Below, in pieces: positions 1 through 8,662 of a DNA stretch of 64,000 nt. Under the pieces are notes generated by a model. It saw nothing but the letters and a program-made list of their open reading frames with translations, was not told the DNA's origin and did no database searches. This DNA comes from Acidobacteriota bacterium (GTDB taxonomy: Bacteria; Acidobacteriota; Blastocatellia; Pyrinomonadales; Pyrinomonadaceae). Location of the stretch: contig JAHBSI010000004.1 in NCBI GenBank assembly GCA_019639195.1, positions 124,001 to 188,000 of the forward strand. The letters are read 5' to 3'. Position 1 is the stretch's first letter, and every line of letters begins with the position of its first letter. The translations under genes were made by a program, and so were the position numbers.

Positions 1-104
1 TTTTTGACCGGCCCGGCTGAAGTAGCCGACACGCATAATTGGGGTCCGTTCTTGCTCCAGCGTCTGTCGGGGACAAAGCCAAAGCCTTTTTATAGAGAAC
101 AATT

Positions 105-1118
105 ATGACACAAGCAAACTGGACAGAATTTCAAATGCCTAGCCGCCTGACCGTCGAGGCAGAGACGCTCAGCGAACGCTACGGCAAGTTCTTTGCGGCT
201 CCGTTCGAGAGAGGTTTTGGCACGACGGTCGGTAACTCGATCCGACGAGCGTTGCTCTCTTCGATCGAAGGTGCGGCGATCACGGCGGTGAAGATCTCAG
301 GCGTTGAGCACGAGTTTTCGTCGATCAAAGGCGTTGTCGAAGATGCGACGGACGTCATCCTGAATTTGAAGCAGGTACCGTTCAAACTGCACGGCAGCGG
401 CCCGAAGATGCTTACCATCAGCCGCAAGGGCGCAGGCGAAGTGACGAGTGCGGACATTGCGGCCGACGGCGATGTCGAGGTGCTAGATACGAACATTCAC
501 ATCGCGACCATCAGCACCGGCGGTTCGATCGAGATCGAAATGCGGCTCAAACAGGGACGTGGTTACGTCTCTGCAGAACTTAATAATGATGAGGACCTTT
601 CGGTCGGCTTTATTCCGATCGATTCTGTCCACACGCCGATCAAGAAGGTCAATTACAACGTGGATAAGACCCGTCAGGGCTCGAACACCGAGTTTGACCG
701 CCTCACGCTCGAGGTTTGGACCGACGGCTCTGTAAAGCCGGAGGATTCGATCGGCCTTGCGGCAAAATTGGTAAAAGATCATATGTCGATCTTTATCAAT
801 TTTGAGGAAGAGGAAGAAGAATATAAGTACGAAGACATCGCTCGGCCGCCGCTAATGCGTAACGACCTTCTGGACAAGTCGGTCGATGAGCTTGAGCTTT
901 CCGTTCGCTCGTACAACTGCCTGAAGAATGCTGATATCCGGTCTATCCGCGACCTTATCCGCCGCAGTGAGAAGGATATGCTTCACACCAAGAACTTCGG
1001 CAAGAAATCCCTAACCGAGATCAAGGATATGCTCCACGGAATGGGCCTCGACTTCGGAATGGAATTTGACGAGCAGGGCAACCCGATCCCGGGAACGGGC
1101 GGCAGAGACCTAGATTAA
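105..1118 (+). CDS. rpoA: DNA-directed RNA polymerase subunit alpha
   Basis: Alpha subunit of RNA polymerase, the dimeric scaffold on which beta and beta' assemble. The N-terminal domain (about residues 15-230) has the assembly motif [11 protein letters not shown] near residue 44. An acidic Glu-rich linker (about 240) leads to the C-terminal DNA/activator-binding domain with [13 protein letters not shown] near 270 and the helix-hairpin-helix [11 protein letters not shown] near 300. At 337 residues it matches the family length of about 330. The ATG follows a purine-rich AGAGAA. rplQ lies 68 bp downstream in the usual ribosomal-protein order; rpsD would be expected upstream, outside the window. 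Confidence 0.98.
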   Translation: MTQANWTEFQMPSRLTVEAETLSERYGKFFAAPFERGFGTTVGNSIRRALLSSIEGAAITAVKISGVEHEFSSIKGVVEDATDVILNLKQVPFKLHGSGPKMLTISRKGAGEVTSADIAADGDVEVLDTNIHIATISTGGSIEIEMRLKQGRGYVSAELNNDEDLSVGFIPIDSVHTPIKKVNYNVDKTRQGSNTEFDRLTLEVWTDGSVKPEDSIGLAAKLVKDHMSIFINFEEEEEEYKYEDIARPPLMRNDLLDKSVDELELSVRSYNCLKNADIRSIRDLIRRSEKDMLHTKNFGKKSLTEIKDMLHGMGLDFGMEFDEQGNPIPGTGGRDLD

Positions 1119-1186
1119 GTGCGGCTGCTCAAAGGGTAGTGACTGCGGTCCTTGCCCTTTGACCTTTCGCCTTTTCGTTTAAGAAA

Positions 1187-1690
1187 ATGAGACATCAAAA
1201 AGCACATCGTAAACTTGGACGCACGACCGAGCATCGTATGTCGATGCTCCGCAACCTTGCGACCTCGCTTATCAACGCTGATAAGGAATACATCGTTACA
1301 ACCGTTCAGAAGGCAAAAGAACTGCGGCCGTTCGTTGAGAAAGTGATCACGATCGCCCGCAAGGCGGAGCAGGTTTCGGGCGACGACGCAGCAATGCGAA
1401 AAGTGAATCTTCGCCGACAGGCCGCAAAATACTTCCATTCCGGAAACACGACCTTCAAGGTCGCTCAGAGCCGTTTTCGCGGTAAGAAGGGCGAACCGAA
1501 GGAAGCTCCTGTCCGTACGGCCGGCGTTGCAGCCGTCCAGCGGCTTTTCAATGAGCTCGGTGTGCGCTATAAAGACCGTAACGGCGGCTATACACGCATC
1601 ATCAGGCTCGGGCGTCGTCAAGGCGACAATGCCGAGTTGGCAGTTATCGAGCTAGTGGACAATCCGCGTGAACTTGCCGCTAAAGGCTAA
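1187..1690 (+). CDS. rplQ: 50S ribosomal protein L17
   Basis: Large-subunit ribosomal protein near the peptide exit tunnel. The N-terminus MRHQKAHRKLGRTTEHR is the diagnostic L17 signature, followed by the ATSLINADKEYIVTT region. At 167 residues it is longer than the roughly 120-130 residues of proteobacterial L17, because of an insertion and C-terminal tail between about 80 and 167; such longer L17 forms are known in several phyla. It follows rpoA, the normal end of the alpha operon. A minus-strand open frame across it is a shadow. Confidence 0.97.
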   Translation: MRHQKAHRKLGRTTEHRMSMLRNLATSLINADKEYIVTTVQKAKELRPFVEKVITIARKAEQVSGDDAAMRKVNLRRQAAKYFHSGNTTFKVAQSRFRGKKGEPKEAPVRTAGVAAVQRLFNELGVRYKDRNGGYTRIIRLGRRQGDNAELAVIELVDNPRELAAKG

Positions 1691-1709
1691 ACACAAATAG
1701 CGGAGGTCA

Positions 1710-2261
1710 GTGAAGCTTATGAGCGAGACCGGATCGGCAGCGGCGGAAGAAGGAAAAGTGGGCGAAAAGAAAGATACAGGAAAGGACGCATCGACGGGCC
1801 AGTCCTTTGACATGGACGAACTGCAGTCGCTTGCGGCTCTTGTGAACGAGCACGGATTCACGGATTTCGAATTCGAGAACGAGAACATACGTGTGAAGAT
1901 GAGCAAGGCGGCAACTGTAGTTGCTGCACCTGCGATGATGGCCGCTCCGCCTGCGGTTCAGGCCGCATCGACCTCGCCTGTTGCCTCAGCCGCACCAGAA
2001 GTTCCGGTGGACGAGGATGCGGGCCTTTTTAAGATCACTTCGCCTATCGTTGGTACTTTCTATCGTTCACCCGGCCCGGACAAACCGCCATTTGTAAGCG
2101 AAGGCTCAAGCGTCTCGGCGGAATCCGTCGTTTGCATCGTCGAAGCGATGAAACTAATGAACGAGATCCAGGCGGAAACTTCTGGTACGATCGTCAAAGT
2201 CTATGTTGAGAACGGCCAGCCTGTTGAATTCGGCCAGCCGCTCTTTGGCGTGAAGAGCTAG
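1710..2261 (+). CDS. accB: Biotin carboxyl carrier protein of acetyl-CoA carboxylase
   Basis: Carries biotin between the biotin carboxylase and carboxyltransferase halves of acetyl-CoA carboxylase, the first step of fatty acid synthesis. The C-terminal biotinyl domain contains EAMKLMNEI, with the biotinylated Lys near residue 148. The middle (about 72-95) is a flexible Ala/Pro linker, and the N-terminal part (about 35-65) has the DLVNEHGFTDFEF-type helix of AccB. The start is ambiguous: GTG at 1710 lies 3 nt after GGAGG, and an in-frame ATG at 1719 lies 12 nt after it. accC follows 89 bp downstream, as usual. Confidence 0.96.
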   Translation: MKLMSETGSAAAEEGKVGEKKDTGKDASTGQSFDMDELQSLAALVNEHGFTDFEFENENIRVKMSKAATVVAAPAMMAAPPAVQAASTSPVASAAPEVPVDEDAGLFKITSPIVGTFYRSPGPDKPPFVSEGSSVSAESVVCIVEAMKLMNEIQAETSGTIVKVYVENGQPVEFGQPLFGVKS

Positions 2262-2350
2262 GACTGTGAAGGTCCGTTTTTTCAAAGTCTAAGGTCGAAG
2301 TCGAGATACTGGTTCCGGCTTTTGATTTTAGACTTTTGATTTTTAACTCA

Positions 2351-3703
2351 ATGCCTCGTGAAATTCGAAAAATCTTAGTTGCAAACCGCGGCGAGATCGC
2401 CTGCAGGGTCATCTGGACGTGCAAGGAGATGGGCATCAAGACGGTTGCGGTGCATTCGGAGGCCGACCGCGAGGCTCTTCACGTAAAATTTGCCGACGAG
2501 GCGATCTGCATCGGTCCGGCACCTTCCTCAGAAAGCTATCTGAACATACCGCAGATCATATCTGCGGCAGAGATCACGGACGCCGACGCGATCCATCCGG
2601 GATACGGATTCCTTGCAGAATCCGCCACGTTCGCGAAGATCTGCGAAGACTGCAATATTAAATTCATCGGCCCGCGTCCCGACGTTATCGCGATGATGGG
2701 TGACAAGGTCGAGGCTCGGCGGACGATGACCGCCGCTGGCGTTCCGATCCTGCCGGGAAGTCCTGACCCGATCGAATCTGCCGAAGAAGCGAAGGTGCTC
2801 GCCCTCGAGATCGGCTTCCCCTTGATCATCAAGGCGGCGGCTGGCGGCGGAGGTCGCGGAATGCGCATCGTCCGCAGTGCCGACGAGCTCGCATCGAATC
2901 TAGAACTGGCACAGGCGGAAGCCCTTGCTGCCTTTAAGAACGGTTCGGTTTACATCGAGCGATACGTGGAGCGTCCGCGGCACATCGAGATCCAGGTGCT
3001 TGCTGATGAACATAACAACGTCGTTCACCTCGGCGAACGTGAATGCACGATCCAAAGGCGGCATCAAAAGCTTTTAGAAGAGGCTCCGTCGCCGGCCATC
3101 TCGGCGCAGCTGCGGGAACAAATGGGCGCGGTCGCCGTAAAGGCTTGTAAGGAGATCGGATATTCGAGTGCCGGCACTTTCGAATTTCTGCTTGACGAGG
3201 ACGATCAGTTCTACTTCATGGAGATGAATACTCGTATCCAGGTGGAACATCCGGTCACCGAAATGGTCACGCTTGCCGATATTGTTCGCAACCAGGTCGT
3301 GATCGCAACCGGCAAGGACGTTGGATACAGGCAGGATGAGGTCCAGATCAGCGGCCACTCGATCGAATGCCGCATCAACGCCGAGGATCCCGTTAAGTTC
3401 ACCCCGAGTCCGGGCAAGATAACGACATTCAATATTCCGGGTGGTCCGGGCGTTCGCGTCGATACGGCAGCTTATCCCGGTTACGTTGTGCCGCCATATT
3501 ACGATTCAATGATCGCGAAGCTGATCGTTCATGCACGAACACGGGAACTCGCGATCTCCCGCATGCAGCGCGCACTCGAGATGATGGTCATCGAAGGCAT
3601 TAAGACAACGATCCCGCTCCATCAACGCATTATGGCGGATGAGAACTTCCGTCGCGGCACATTCTCGACGAAGTTTATGGAGGAGTTCAAGTACGAGGTT
3701 TAG
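2351..3703 (+). CDS. accC: Acetyl-CoA carboxylase, biotin carboxylase subunit
   Basis: ATP-grasp enzyme that carboxylates AccB-bound biotin with bicarbonate. The N-terminus [15 protein letters not shown] and the Gly-rich ATP loop [11 protein letters not shown] (near 165) are typical, as are [14 protein letters not shown] (near 290) and the [12 protein letters not shown] segment. The ATG at 2351 gives 450 residues, the family norm; a TTG five codons upstream is also open but gives no recognisable N-terminus. It pairs with accB upstream. The 89-bp gap contains similar short T-rich runs (2284-2347) but no clear promoter. Confidence 0.98.
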   Translation: MPREIRKILVANRGEIACRVIWTCKEMGIKTVAVHSEADREALHVKFADEAICIGPAPSSESYLNIPQIISAAEITDADAIHPGYGFLAESATFAKICEDCNIKFIGPRPDVIAMMGDKVEARRTMTAAGVPILPGSPDPIESAEEAKVLALEIGFPLIIKAAAGGGGRGMRIVRSADELASNLELAQAEALAAFKNGSVYIERYVERPRHIEIQVLADEHNNVVHLGERECTIQRRHQKLLEEAPSPAISAQLREQMGAVAVKACKEIGYSSAGTFEFLLDEDDQFYFMEMNTRIQVEHPVTEMVTLADIVRNQVVIATGKDVGYRQDEVQISGHSIECRINAEDPVKFTPSPGKITTFNIPGGPGVRVDTAAYPGYVVPPYYDSMIAKLIVHARTRELAISRMQRALEMMVIEGIKTTIPLHQRIMADENFRRGTFSTKFMEEFKYEV

Positions 3704-3872
3704 GCTAGGTAAAAGTGCTTGAAGTGTGCTAGATTATTTCGTTTGAGATCGATGCTCCACATTTTGAGGAGACTGACTTTTACAAGGGGTAAAATCTTCG
3801 CGGTTACCGGATTTATGTTCGGAGTTACTGCGAGCAATAGGAGAGGCTGGTTCTAAGTAGCAAACAGAAAGA

Positions 3873-4142
3873 ATGGCAACAGTTACAGAGTTAAAACAGC
3901 AGATAGTCAGCGACTATAAAACGCATGGTACGGACACGGGTTCGTCACAGGTTCAGATCGCATTGCTTACACAGCGGATCAATGAGCTGACCGAGCACTT
4001 CAAGGTGCACAAGAAGGACAATAATTCGCGCAAAGGCTTGCTTAAGCTGGTCTCGCGTCGTAGGAAACTCCTCGATTATCTGCGTCATCGCAACATCGAC
4101 GAGTATCACACGATCATCAAGAAGCTCGGGCTCCGTCGCTAA
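3873..4142 (+). CDS. rpsO: 30S ribosomal protein S15
   Basis: Primary 16S-rRNA-binding protein of the small-subunit platform. At 89 residues it is full length and carries [21 protein letters not shown] and the C-terminal [14 protein letters not shown] motif. It precedes pnp, the conserved rpsO-pnp pairing, in which S15 and PNPase are often co-transcribed and separately autoregulated at the RNA level. The 169-bp gap upstream probably holds its promoter and leader; an inverted repeat TTTTAC/GTAAAA lies near 3778-3794. Confidence 0.97.
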   Translation: MATVTELKQQIVSDYKTHGTDTGSSQVQIALLTQRINELTEHFKVHKKDNNSRKGLLKLVSRRRKLLDYLRHRNIDEYHTIIKKLGLRR

Positions 4143-4163
4143 GACGCAGGTTCGAGAGGTTTG

Positions 4164-4184
4164 TCCTGGCTTCTTCCGCCAGGA
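4164..4184 (+). other. Hairpin in the rpsO-pnp intergenic region
   Basis: A perfect 7-bp stem (TCCTGGC/GCCAGGA) with a 7-nt loop begins 22 nt after the rpsO stop. There is no U-run behind it, so it is more likely a processing or stability hairpin than a terminator. In enterobacteria this interval holds the RNase III-cleaved hairpin used in PNPase autoregulation; whether this one does the same is an inference from position only. Confidence 0.5.
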
Positions 4185-4296
4185 ATGTAGAAAATTTGGA
4201 TCCATGCGAAGAGATCGCTTCAAGGCCGCTGAACGTGACAGCACAAGATGCCTGAGGTGTATTTGGATCCTACGTCAAAATTAGAGGTTTGTTCTA

Positions 4297-4341
4297 AGGA
4301 CGATCAAGAGCTTCACGAAATGCTCTTTGTCGTCCTTTTTT
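4297..4341 (+). terminator. Intrinsic terminator or attenuator immediately before pnp
   Basis: The arm AGGACGA (4297-4303) followed by CAAGAGC pairs with GCTCTTTG and TCGTCCT (4330-4336), giving a stem of about 14 bp with one bulge and a short loop. Six T residues follow at once. It ends only about 10 nt before the pnp ATG, leaving no room for a separate promoter and Shine-Dalgarno site. This suggests termination after rpsO with controlled read-through into pnp. Confidence 0.75.
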
Positions 4342-4350
4342 GTAAAGAAA

Positions 4351-6474
4351 ATGGAAAAGAAATATTTGAATGAATCGATCAAGCTCGGAAATAAGGAGCT
4401 GATCGTTGAAACCGGCAAGGTTGCCAAACAGGCCGATGGTTCGGTCGTGATCAGATACGGAGACACGATGCTGCTCGTTGCGGCTGTCTCCGCACGCACT
4501 GCGAAGGAAGGTTTGGACTTCTTTCCGCTGACAGTTGAATATCGCGAGAATTCGTTCTCCGCAGGACGCATTCCGGGAAACTACTTCCGTCGTGAAGGCC
4601 GTCCTAATGAAAAGGAGGTTCTCACCTGCCGGCTGATCGACCGTCCGGTCCGTCCGCTTTTCGCCGACGGGTACAGATTTGAAACGCAGATCATCGCTTC
4701 GGTGATCTCAGCAGACACGGATAACGATCCGGACGTCGTTGCGATCACGGGTGCCTCGTGTGCCCTTTACCTCTCGGACATTCCGTTCGACACACCGATC
4801 GGCGGCGTTCGTGTTGGCCTTATCGATGGCAAATACCTCATTAACCCGACATACGACGAGCGACGCGAATCGCAGTTGAACCTCGTTGTCGCCGGTACTG
4901 AGGAAGCGATCGTGATGGTCGAGTGTGAGGCGGAAGAGGTCGCAGAAAATGTGATGGTCGAAGCCCTAATGCTCGCGCATCGCGAGATCAAACGGCTTTG
5001 CCAGTGGCAGAAGTCGCTCTATGCGGCACTCGACATCAAAAAGCGTGAGTTCACTGCGCCGGCGCTTGATGAGACGATCCTGAACGATGTCAGAGCGAAG
5101 TACGCTGATCGCCTGCGCGAGGCTCTTGATACCACGGGCAAGGACAAGCTCACGAGCTATGCCGCCGTCGATGCACTAAAGAAAGAGGTCGTCGAATCAT
5201 ACCCGGAAGATGACGCGGCAGCACGTTCAATGGCCGGCAAGGTCTTCGGCAGCTTGAAAGAGTCGATCTTCCGCGATGACATGCTCGTTAACAAACGTCG
5301 CCCGGATGGACGCCGATTCTCGGAGATCCGTCCGATCTCGTGCGAGGTCGGTTGGCTTCCGCGGGTTCACGGCTCTTCTCTTTTCACTCGCGGCGAGACG
5401 CAGGCCATTGTATCGACCACTTTGGGAACAAAGATGGACGAGCAGTATATGGACGACCTTGAAACGGGTGAAGTAAAGCGCCGCTTTATGCTGCATTACA
5501 ACTTCCCGGCGTATTCCGTTGGAGAAACAGGACGCTTCGGTTCATCTTCGCGGCGTGAGATCGGCCACGGAAACCTTGCTCGCAGAGCGATCCAATCGGT
5601 TCTTCCGGATGAAGCCGACTTCCCGTACACTCTCCGCATCGTTTCCGATATCACGGAATCAAACGGGTCTTCGTCGATGGCGACGGTCTGCGGCGGAATT
5701 TTGAGTTTGATGGACGCAGGTGTCCCGATCAAGAAGCCGGTCGCCGGCGTTGCGATGGGCCTCGTGATGGAAGGGAACCGCTACGCGATCCTCTCTGACA
5801 TTGCCGGTGCCGAAGATCACTACGGCGATATGGACTTCAAGGTGACGGGCACGGCCGACGGCATTACCGCCCTTCAGATGGATATTAAGATCGGCGGCAT
5901 CAACGCCGTTATCCTGCAGGAAGCTCTTGAACAGGCGAAGAAAGGACGTCTCCACATTCTCGACATAATGCAGAAGACGATCGAGACGCCTCGCGAAGAC
6001 ATCTCGCCGTTCGCTCCGCGTATCATCACGATACAGATCAATCCTGAGAAGATCCGTGACGTTATCGGTAAGGGCGGTTCGGTCATCCGGGCTCTCACCG
6101 AAGAGACGGGAGCAAAGATCGATATCCAGGATGACGGTACCGTTATGATCGCAACCAATGATGGTGCGGCGGCCGAAGAGGCGATCGCCCGCATCAAGGC
6201 GATCACGGCAGAGGCCGAGATAGGCCAGACCTATATGGGCACGGTTTCGCGTATCGTTGATTTCGGTGCGTTTGTTGAGATTATGCCCGGCCTTGACGGC
6301 CTGCTGCACATTTCGGAGATCTCGGACCGACGCGTCAAGGACGTGCGTGATGAGCTCAAAGAAGGCCAGCAGATCCTTGTCAAATGTATTGGTAAGGAAG
6401 GCAACAAGATCAAGCTTTCGCGAAAGGCGATCCTCAATGAAGAGAAGGCTAAATCTCACGGCGAAGGCGAATAG
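4351..6474 (+). CDS. pnp: Polyribonucleotide nucleotidyltransferase (PNPase)
   Basis: Phosphorolytic 3'-5' exoribonuclease of RNA turnover. Two RNase PH-like domains occupy about residues 10-220 and 305-540, with catalytic-core motifs such as FTRGETQA near 350 and SNGSSSMATVCGG near 440. A KH domain (VIGKGGSVIRALTEETG, near 570) and a C-terminal S1 domain (GTVSRIVDFGAFVEI, near 632) follow. The ATG at 4351 gives 707 residues, normal for the family; an open TTG 8 codons upstream would start inside the hairpin. No good ribosome-binding site is visible. A terminator follows at 6510. Confidence 0.98.
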   Translation: MEKKYLNESIKLGNKELIVETGKVAKQADGSVVIRYGDTMLLVAAVSARTAKEGLDFFPLTVEYRENSFSAGRIPGNYFRREGRPNEKEVLTCRLIDRPVRPLFADGYRFETQIIASVISADTDNDPDVVAITGASCALYLSDIPFDTPIGGVRVGLIDGKYLINPTYDERRESQLNLVVAGTEEAIVMVECEAEEVAENVMVEALMLAHREIKRLCQWQKSLYAALDIKKREFTAPALDETILNDVRAKYADRLREALDTTGKDKLTSYAAVDALKKEVVESYPEDDAAARSMAGKVFGSLKESIFRDDMLVNKRRPDGRRFSEIRPISCEVGWLPRVHGSSLFTRGETQAIVSTTLGTKMDEQYMDDLETGEVKRRFMLHYNFPAYSVGETGRFGSSSRREIGHGNLARRAIQSVLPDEADFPYTLRIVSDITESNGSSSMATVCGGILSLMDAGVPIKKPVAGVAMGLVMEGNRYAILSDIAGAEDHYGDMDFKVTGTADGITALQMDIKIGGINAVILQEALEQAKKGRLHILDIMQKTIETPREDISPFAPRIITIQINPEKIRDVIGKGGSVIRALTEETGAKIDIQDDGTVMIATNDGAAAEEAIARIKAITAEAEIGQTYMGTVSRIVDFGAFVEIMPGLDGLLHISEISDRRVKDVRDELKEGQQILVKCIGKEGNKIKLSRKAILNEEKAKSHGEGE

Positions 6475-6509
6475 CTTTCGCCATCCCGCATGATTTTTGT
6501 TGGAAGATC

Positions 6510-6552
6510 TCGCCGGTTCGTCCTTTGTTTTGGACAACCGGCGATTTTTTTT
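6510..6552 (+). terminator. Rho-independent terminator of pnp
   Basis: TCGCCGGTTCGTCC pairs with GGACAACCGGCGA with a single bulge across a short TTTGTTT loop. Eight T residues follow. It lies 36 bp after the pnp stop and closes the rpoA-to-pnp block. Confidence 0.93.
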
Positions 6553-6605
6553 ACAGTTTTTTGTGGGATTTATGGAATATTCCACACATTAGGCGTATTT
6601 TCCAC

Positions 6606-6633
6606 TTGAAATTGGTGAAAATACAGCTATATT
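6606..6633 (+). promoter_or_regulatory. Candidate sigma-70 promoter for the PEP-CTERM gene
   Basis: TTGAAA (6606-6611) and TATATT (6628-6633) are separated by 16 bp. They lie in the AT-rich gap after the pnp terminator, leaving a leader of about 150 nt before the ATG at 6794. No sigma-54 (-24/-12) motif of the kind described for some PEP-CTERM genes was seen here. Confidence 0.55.
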
Positions 6634-6793
6634 GGTAAGTAACGCAGAACTACGCCGCTAAAAAAGGATTGCATTTGCCCGCAATTTTGGTGTAAGCTCC
6701 TGTTTCTGCCCCAATAATCGATCACATTTGAGTGCCAACGAACTGTGAAAGCGTATTTTCTTTTGCAGCAAAAATTGTTGTTTGGGTACTTAA

Positions 6794-7450
6794 ATGGATA
6801 AATTCAACCTTAAAACCTTGCTGGCGGCGATCTGCCTTGCATCCCTATTCGCAGCGGTCACGCGTATCGAAGCGGGCCCGATCAAATTCGACCAGCTCGT
6901 TCAGGTCGTTAATGCGAATCCGACGCGGTCGGCTTCGGGTAACTTTGCCCGGCTCCGCGTCCTTTCGACGTTCGACGATCTGATCGTGAGCGATGGCGAT
7001 GATGACGACAAGGACAAAGACAAAGACAAAAAGAAAGCTCCTCAGGACGGACGCACGATCACGGAAACGCGTACAGATATCGTCACCGACGAGGATTGCC
7101 ATTGTGAACAAGTTGAGCATGCCCGCACGTTCCCGAAATGGGCTCTGCTGGGGCTTGCCGCAATTCCGATTGCTTTCATCCTGATCAAGCATAAGAAGGA
7201 TACGCCGACCCCGACGCCGACATCGTCGATACCGATGACGCCGACGCCAACGCCGACAACTCCGACTCCGACGCCGACAACACCGACGCCGACACCGACG
7301 CCGCCTGTGACGCCAACGCCGCCGCAGCCGGTTCCGGAACCGATCACGATCCTGCTCTTTGGAACGGGACTCGCATCGGTCGGGCTTGCCGCACGCAAGC
7401 GCTTTGGCAAGAAGAGAGGCGATGACGATCCGAAGGACGGCGAGGAATAA
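6794..7450 (+). CDS. PEP-CTERM sorting domain-containing protein
   Basis: Predicted exported protein processed by an exosortase. The signal peptide is at residues 1-28 (MDKFNLKTLL then a hydrophobic core ending VTRIEAG). An Asp/Lys cluster (DDDDKDKDKDKKK) lies near 70-82. A hydrophobic segment WALLGLAAIPIAFILI (about 116-131) follows, then a Thr-Pro repeat (about 137-182). The C-terminus is a classic PEP-CTERM signal: VPEPITILLFGTG, a hydrophobic stretch, then basic RKRFGKKR. The internal hydrophobic stretch is unusual and could be a second membrane segment. No exosortase gene is in the window. It probably pairs with the secreted protein downstream. Its function is unknown. Confidence 0.88.
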   Translation: MDKFNLKTLLAAICLASLFAAVTRIEAGPIKFDQLVQVVNANPTRSASGNFARLRVLSTFDDLIVSDGDDDDKDKDKDKKKAPQDGRTITETRTDIVTDEDCHCEQVEHARTFPKWALLGLAAIPIAFILIKHKKDTPTPTPTSSIPMTPTPTPTTPTPTPTTPTPTPTPPVTPTPPQPVPEPITILLFGTGLASVGLAARKRFGKKRGDDDPKDGEE

Positions 7451-7468
7451 ACTTGAGGTCCATAAACC

Positions 7469-7516
7469 TTTCGCCAATGGAGAAGAGTCCGCGGACATGC
7501 GGGATCTGGGGCGAAA
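7469..7516 (+). promoter_or_regulatory. Structured leader before the PEGA-like protein gene
   Basis: TTTCGCC (7469-7475) pairs with GGCGAAA (7510-7516). A perfect 10-bp palindrome, GTCCGCGGAC (7487-7496), lies between the arms. The structure ends just before the Shine-Dalgarno AGGGG and ATG at 7534, so it could control translation. No known riboswitch class was recognised. Confidence 0.35.
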
Positions 7517-7533
7517 CTTTTAGGGGAAAAAGA

Positions 7534-8496
7534 ATGGGTACTAAAAGAAATACATATTTGTTTGTGATCGGCTTGATGCTGACGCTAGGCCTTACCAGCG
7601 TGTTCGCAAATGACACTGACAAGGCCAAACGGAAGCGTCTTAAGACCGAAGGGATCTTGAGCATCAAGAGTTCACCTGCCGCTTATCCGGTCCGTATTGA
7701 TGGACAGGATGTCGGGATGACAGGTGTTGGCGAGGGGATGGAATATTACCTCGCGCCGGGTGTGCACAAGGTCGAGGTGCTCGGGCCGGACGGAAAGGTT
7801 GCCTGGACCGACGACGTTACGATCCGAAAGGGTATGCGTAACTGCATCTGCGTCAAGGCCGTCGATACGACGACGACGAAGGCCTGCCCGTATCGGTTCC
7901 ATCTTGAAGGACCCGCACGTGTCACGGAGGGCGACCTTGTGACCTTTACGGCCGTCCCTGATGTTCAATCTCCGATCCCGCTTAAATTTGCGTGGAGTGT
8001 CAATAACGGCACGATCACGAGCGGTGCAGGGACACCGACGATCACTGTTGATTCAAAGGGCATGGGAAATGGCGTGATAAATGCCGAACTTGATGTGAAC
8101 GATGACGTCTATGACGGCCGCTGCCGTCAGACGATCTCGGTTCCGACGGATGTCGAGGCTCTTCCGCCCGACGTGCCGACACCGAAAGCCTTTACCTGCG
8201 ACGAGTTCATTTCCAAGTCTGCCGATGATGACAAGGCACGTTTTGACAACTGCGTGATCCAGGTTCAGAACACGCCGGATGCAAAACTCTATGTCGTCAT
8301 CTATCCGGGAACGGATAAGGCGAGCAGGACGCGGAATACTTATGAACGCCTCTCAAAACGTGCTCTCGACTATATGGTCAGGACGCGCGGATTGGATCCG
8401 ACCCGGGTGCAGTTCATAAAGGGAAGTTCCCGTGAACGGACGACCTATAAGATGTGGGTCGTGCCGCCTGGTGCACAGTTGCCGCCGATCGATTAG
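7534..8496 (+). CDS. Secreted protein with PEGA-like and PKD-like regions, unknown function
   Basis: Exported protein of 320 residues with a signal peptide at 1-25 (KRNTYLFVIGLMLTLGLTSVFA). A PEGA-like segment near 40-90 (IKSSPAAYPVRIDGQDVG then LAPGVHKVEVLGPDG) precedes an Ig/PKD-like region near 115-200 (TEGDLVTFTAVPDV, LKFAWSVNNGTI). The C-terminal part (about 220-320) with RALDYMVRTRGLDPTRVQFIKG vaguely resembles an OmpA/peptidoglycan-binding fold, but this is weak. The ATG at 7534 is chosen for its AGGGG site and clean signal peptide; the open TTG at 7453 has neither. It follows the PEP-CTERM gene by 83 bp, suggesting an envelope role. A strong terminator follows. Confidence 0.85.
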   Translation: MGTKRNTYLFVIGLMLTLGLTSVFANDTDKAKRKRLKTEGILSIKSSPAAYPVRIDGQDVGMTGVGEGMEYYLAPGVHKVEVLGPDGKVAWTDDVTIRKGMRNCICVKAVDTTTTKACPYRFHLEGPARVTEGDLVTFTAVPDVQSPIPLKFAWSVNNGTITSGAGTPTITVDSKGMGNGVINAELDVNDDVYDGRCRQTISVPTDVEALPPDVPTPKAFTCDEFISKSADDDKARFDNCVIQVQNTPDAKLYVVIYPGTDKASRTRNTYERLSKRALDYMVRTRGLDPTRVQFIKGSSRERTTYKMWVVPPGAQLPPID

Positions 8497-8529
8497 GAGA
8501 GTTTCTTCTCTCAACCGAAAGTCAGCTTT

Positions 8530-8566
8530 GCGGGTTGTCTGTAATACAGGCGGCCCGCCTTTTTTT
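8530..8566 (+). terminator. Rho-independent terminator after the PEP-CTERM pair
   Basis: A 12-14 bp stem with some GU pairs is formed by GCGGGTTGTCTGTA and TACAGGCGGCCCGC. Seven T residues follow. It separates the two secreted-protein genes from glyQS. Confidence 0.92.
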
Positions 8567-8662
8567 CGAATCGCGAAATGCTTAAGGCACCGGTTCTTGT
8601 TAAAATCTTCGTTTCTGAGCCGTTTTTCTTTTGGCAGAAGAGCGGCCGTTTGCGATCCGAAT

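Noticed and set aside
5659..6585. 308-residue minus-strand ORF within pnp
   Set aside because: It lies fully opposite a well-conserved gene and has no family resemblance; it is a high-GC shadow frame.
6732..6983. Plus-strand ORF overlapping the PEP-CTERM gene start
   Set aside because: It overlaps a gene with a clear signal peptide and sorting signal, and shows no features of its own.
7201..7330. Tandem CCGACGCCGACA-type DNA repeat
   Set aside because: It is simply the coding sequence of the Thr-Pro spacer of the PEP-CTERM protein.
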